Assembly (NCBI GenBank): GCA_022843085.1
Contig: JALHOI010000033.1
Coordinates: 4,471 to 13,388 of the forward strand
Length of the DNA: 8,918 nt
Reading direction: 5' to 3'
Origin: Pseudobdellovibrionaceae bacterium
GTDB taxonomy: Bacteria > Bdellovibrionota > Bdellovibrionia > Bdellovibrionales > JAMPXM01
Shown here: one piece after another, positions 7,030-8,918 of the stretch
How positions within the stretch are numbered: position 1 is the first letter of the stretch
Layout of the letters: each line of letters opens with the position of its first letter
Translations under genes and position numbers: made by a program
Notes under the pieces: model-generated
The model's input: the letters and a program-made list of their open reading frames with translations, nothing else
Databases searched by the model: none
What the model was told of the DNA's origin: nothing

Positions 7030-7506
7030 ATGAGGTCATCTACCGTTACCGCCGTCGCTGCGCTTTTCGTCTTGTGCGCGGCTTGTAGCAAGTCTGACAC
7101 GCAGTCAGAGCAACGTCAGCTCATCAGAGTTACTGCTTCTGAAAAGCTACCGAATGGGTTGGTTCAGCTGGAAGAGCCGCGGTACGTGGTAAATGGTAAA
7201 TACCTGAAATTCTGGGACTACGGTGAGCCCTTCGGCAAAATGAGAGGCGGAACCTTTGCAATTCATGCGAGCGGCATTTGCAGTTTGGCGCTGGGCAAAG
7301 GTTGGTTTTTCTCGGCATCAGTTCCAAGTGAATCTGTAGCAACTGGCGAGTCTGGAGTTATTCTTTCAGATATCGACGGGAAGTTTCTCGAGGCGATTGA
7401 ATTCAAGCCAGCCGACAAGAATCCAATTCGTTTCGCAGACGGAAGCGTCTTCCAGCCGAAAGAGTCGAATTTTTGGATCAGTAAGCTGCTCTGCCAGCAG
7501 CGCTAG
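7030..7506 (+). CDS. Small probable lipoprotein of unknown function
   Basis: This gene encodes 158 residues. The start at 7030 is chosen because AGAGGAG (7017-7023) stands six bases before it and the N-terminus becomes a normal signal peptide. The frame could be extended to GTG 6958, but that would bury the signal. Residues 1-19 end in FVLCAAC, so Cys19 is the likely lipidated residue, followed by SKSD. The -3 residue is Cys rather than Leu, Val or Ile, which is unusual. The mature part is strand-rich, with KYLKFWDYGEPFGKM, a GICSLALGKGWFF segment and cysteines at 84 and 155 that could pair. I do not recognise the family. It probably sits in the cell envelope, facing the periplasm. Confidence 0.85.
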   Translation: MRSSTVTAVAALFVLCAACSKSDTQSEQRQLIRVTASEKLPNGLVQLEEPRYVVNGKYLKFWDYGEPFGKMRGGTFAIHASGICSLALGKGWFFSASVPSESVATGESGVILSDIDGKFLEAIEFKPADKNPIRFADGSVFQPKESNFWISKLLCQQR

Positions 7507-7580
7507 GTCTCGGCTAATCGAAACGTTCAGAAATGATTTCGGACATTGTCTACGGCGAAGGGCGCACTTTATGACACTGT

Positions 7581-7607
7581 TTTTCTGACCGCAAAACGGT
7601 CAGAAAA
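7581..7607. other. Perfect 11-bp hairpin after the lipoprotein gene
   Basis: TTTTCTGACCG (7581-7591) and CGGTCAGAAAA (7597-7607) pair perfectly around CAAAA. The T-run is in the 5' arm and the A-run in the 3' arm, so no free U-tract follows on either strand. It could still act as an RNA-stabilising or Rho-assisted end for the upstream gene. The rest of 7507-7627 shows no gene. Confidence 0.6.
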
Positions 7608-7627
7608 GTTCAGGAATTCAGACCATC

Positions 7628-7749
7628 AGCCTTCGAAGAATCAGCGAAATGCGAGGCGGCTCGGACCGAGAGTGAGGGCGCGTACGAAAAGTACGTAACC
7701 GACTCTCGACCGACGAGACAACAAAGCAGATCGTGATTCTCCGAAGGCT
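7628..7749. repeat. 122-base long imperfect hairpin
   Basis: The outer arms 7628-7643 and 7734-7749 are inverted copies with one mismatch in 16. Pairing continues inward with bulges through CGA/TGC blocks, then CGAGAGT (7667-7673) with ACTCTCG (7702-7708), and ends in CGTAC-GAAAA-GTACG at 7681-7695. TTCAGA occurs on both sides (7617-7622, 7749-7754) and might be a target duplication. It has no coding potential. It may be a small non-autonomous element or a structured RNA between the convergent lipoprotein and coupling-protein genes. Confidence 0.6.
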
Positions 7750-7944
7750 TCAGAACAGTTCAATCCATCCGAATTCTAACTTTCACGGCTATCGCCTTCG
7801 GATATTTACTCACCCTCACGCACTCACCCACTTTTAGACTTTTAATCTCATTCGGATGGATCACGAACTCTTCCACTTCTTTGACCGATCACATCCCCGA
7901 TGGCATCGACATAAACATGAATCGTTCGTGCTGAACTGTTCTGA
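7750..7944 (-). other. Near-perfect three-way junction over the 3' end of the coupling-protein gene
   Basis: Three perfect stems close on one junction. P1 pairs 7750-7762 with 7932-7944 (13 bp). P2 pairs 7862-7868 with 7924-7930 (7 bp, continued by a TTC/GAA triplet after tandem G-A mismatches on the minus strand). P3 pairs 7763-7774 with 7850-7861 (12 bp). Only base 7931 is unpaired at the junction. The P1 3' strand contains the gene's terminal TGA (7760-7762). The structure directly abuts the long hairpin ending at 7749. Its function is unknown. Confidence 0.65.
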
Positions 7945-8132
7945 CTTTGGCCTTTCGTGTTCCTGCGATTCCGGATATTAATTCTGCCGACTCCGGCCTC
8001 TTCTGCAAAAAAGCAAAACACGTCGCCGTATTTCCCATAAGTCTTCCGCAAAATTCTGGGCTGATTCGGTCAAGATCAGAAATTTCCTGGTGTGCTAGGA
8101 CAATTCCTATTTTGCTAGACCTGGCTCTATCT

Positions 8133-8139
8133 AAAAAAA
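8133..8139 (-). other. T7 frameshift site in the coupling-protein gene (Walker B side)
   Basis: The minus strand reads GG-TTTTTTT-AGATAG. With six T's the protein would read FIGFLDRARSSK. With seven, it hits TAG at once. The run may be a slippage site, a mutation or a base-calling error. Confidence 0.7.
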
Positions 8140-8634
8140 CCGATGAAATCTTCCTGGGCGAGGTCCGCGAATTCATCAATGATGACGGTAAATGGCTTCC
8201 GGTCGCCAGCGACTATTTCAGAATCGATTCGTGCTGAGACTGATTTTAGATCTTGAATGATGAACCTTCTAACGGCCGTGGCTGTTGTTCCGAAGCGTCT
8301 TGTATCTAAAAAGATGAATGCGATTTTGCCATTTCTCACGGTATTGAAAAGGCTTAAGCCATTTTCTTTTTCTTCGACCTCATCGCCGAAATCAGAAAAC
8401 ACGATACTTTCTAACTGAATACGAAGACCTTGCAGCGTTTTAGACGAGTCTTTGTCCTTTAGGAAAATTCTCGCCTGATCAAAAAGCTCCCACTCTTTTT
8501 TAAATCCAATTGGAATGAGCTGCAGAAGATCTTCGGTTCTCTTTGCGCTATTGAGGCAATGAACAACGGAAGCAATGTCGACTTTAAAACCGATGGTGTT
8601 TCTCAAAACCACGAGACCTGAAAAAAGCCTTATT

Positions 8635-8641
8635 AAAAAAA
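8635..8641 (-). other. T7 frameshift site in the coupling-protein gene (after NQAAS)
   Basis: The minus strand reads AG-TTTTTTT-AATAAG. With six T's the protein would read NQAASFLIRLFSGLVVL. With seven, it leaves the frame and stops at TAA 8584. This is the same lesion type as at 8133-8139. Confidence 0.7.
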
Positions 8642-8918
8642 CTCGCAGCCTGATTTTGATAAAATTCTTCTGACCAAACAAGCGACGACATCACTCGGTC
8701 CCGAAGTTCCGTCGCCATTCCGTTTGAGAGGAGATTATAGCTAGAAGAACTATTATGTTCCGTGAGAGAAAAGACTTTTAAGTCTTTCTCTCTATCTGCT
8801 TCCCTAACGTAGCTTGTAAAAAGCTCGATCGTCTCCCGATCACCTTTTTGATCAATGAAAAGTAACCCCCGTCCCCTAGATATTCGGTCTCTCACGATGT
8901 GCGACAGTAAAACCGTCT

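Larger units (their letters stand above)
7760..8918 (-). pseudogene. Conjugative coupling protein (VirD4/TraG/TraD type), frameshifted and partial
   Basis: Coupling proteins are hexameric inner-membrane ATPases that bring relaxase-bound DNA to a type IV secretion channel. The window starts at the Walker A Lys-Thr (partial codon AG, then ACG), followed by VLLSHIVRDRI and LLFIDQKGDRETIEL. The motor continues to Walker B, TVIIDEFADLA (about 8165-8194), then IGIVLAHQEISDLDRI, NTATCFAFLQKRPESAELIS, and the tail EEFVIHPNEIKSL ending at TGA 7760. Three lesions break it. T7 runs at 8641-8635 and 8139-8133 each have one T more than the family sequence needs, so the frame moves after NQAAS and after FIGF. 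A TGA at 7891-7889 lies in frame between MPSGM and SVKEVEEF. Beyond these points the sequence is well conserved, so decay is recent or partly apparent. Its base use looks more AT-rich than the left part. The N-terminal membrane part lies outside. Confidence 0.85.

Noticed and set aside
7628..7749. Integron attC site
   Set aside because: The hairpin lacks the paired AAC and GTTRRRY core ends, and no integrase or cassette is near.
7889..7891. Genome-wide reassignment of TGA to a sense codon
   Set aside because: The secreted-protein gene at 4747 ends with TGA in a normal place, and the long RND-TolC frame contains no TGA, so ordinary stop use fits better.
7750..7944. Hammerhead-type ribozyme for the three-way junction
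   Set aside because: The junction has one unpaired base and lacks the CUGANGA and GAAA core.
7848..8051. 67-codon minus-strand frame as a separate gene
   Set aside because: It overlaps the conserved coupling-protein frame in another phase and has no family features.

Overview
The window looks like chromosome of a Gram-negative, diderm bacterium of middling GC content. Evidence is an RND inner-membrane pump joined to a TolC-type outer-membrane channel, two proteins with Sec signal peptides, and one probable lipoprotein. Base and codon use would fit a predatory or deltaproteobacterial-like lineage such as Bdellovibrionota, but that is a weak guess.

Left part (1-3989): one uninterrupted minus-strand reading frame starts at 3950 and leaves the window still open after 1316 codons. 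Residues 1-990 are a complete RND permease and residues from about 1016 on are a TolC-type channel, so pump and channel are one polypeptide. A signal-peptide-like segment (residues 992-1016) joins them and offers a way to return the chain to the periplasm and perhaps cut it. The start codon touches a paired palindromic operator and has no Shine-Dalgarno, which suggests a repressed, leaderless transcript. No membrane-fusion protein gene lies upstream.

Middle (3975-7506): a possible GAF-like gene scrap; a small secreted four-cysteine protein (4256-4717, +); a convergent secreted protein of unknown function (4747-5964, -); decayed minus-strand remnants with a receiver-domain-like tail (6139-6482); a VOC/glyoxalase-family gene whose frame is intact except for one TAA at codon 20 (6492-6836, +); and a small probable lipoprotein (7030-7506, +).

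Right part (7581-8918): the 3' two-thirds or so of a conjugative coupling protein gene (VirD4/TraG/TraD type, -), entered at its Walker A Lys-Thr. It carries two identical-style frameshifts at seven-T runs and one internal TGA. Its last 185 bases form an almost perfect three-way junction of 13, 7 and 12 bp stems. A 122-base long hairpin abuts this directly. This is probably a relic of, or the edge of, an integrative conjugative element.

The most notable items are the RND-TolC fusion with its internal signal segment, the three-way junction plus hairpin, and the repeated T7 frameshifts.
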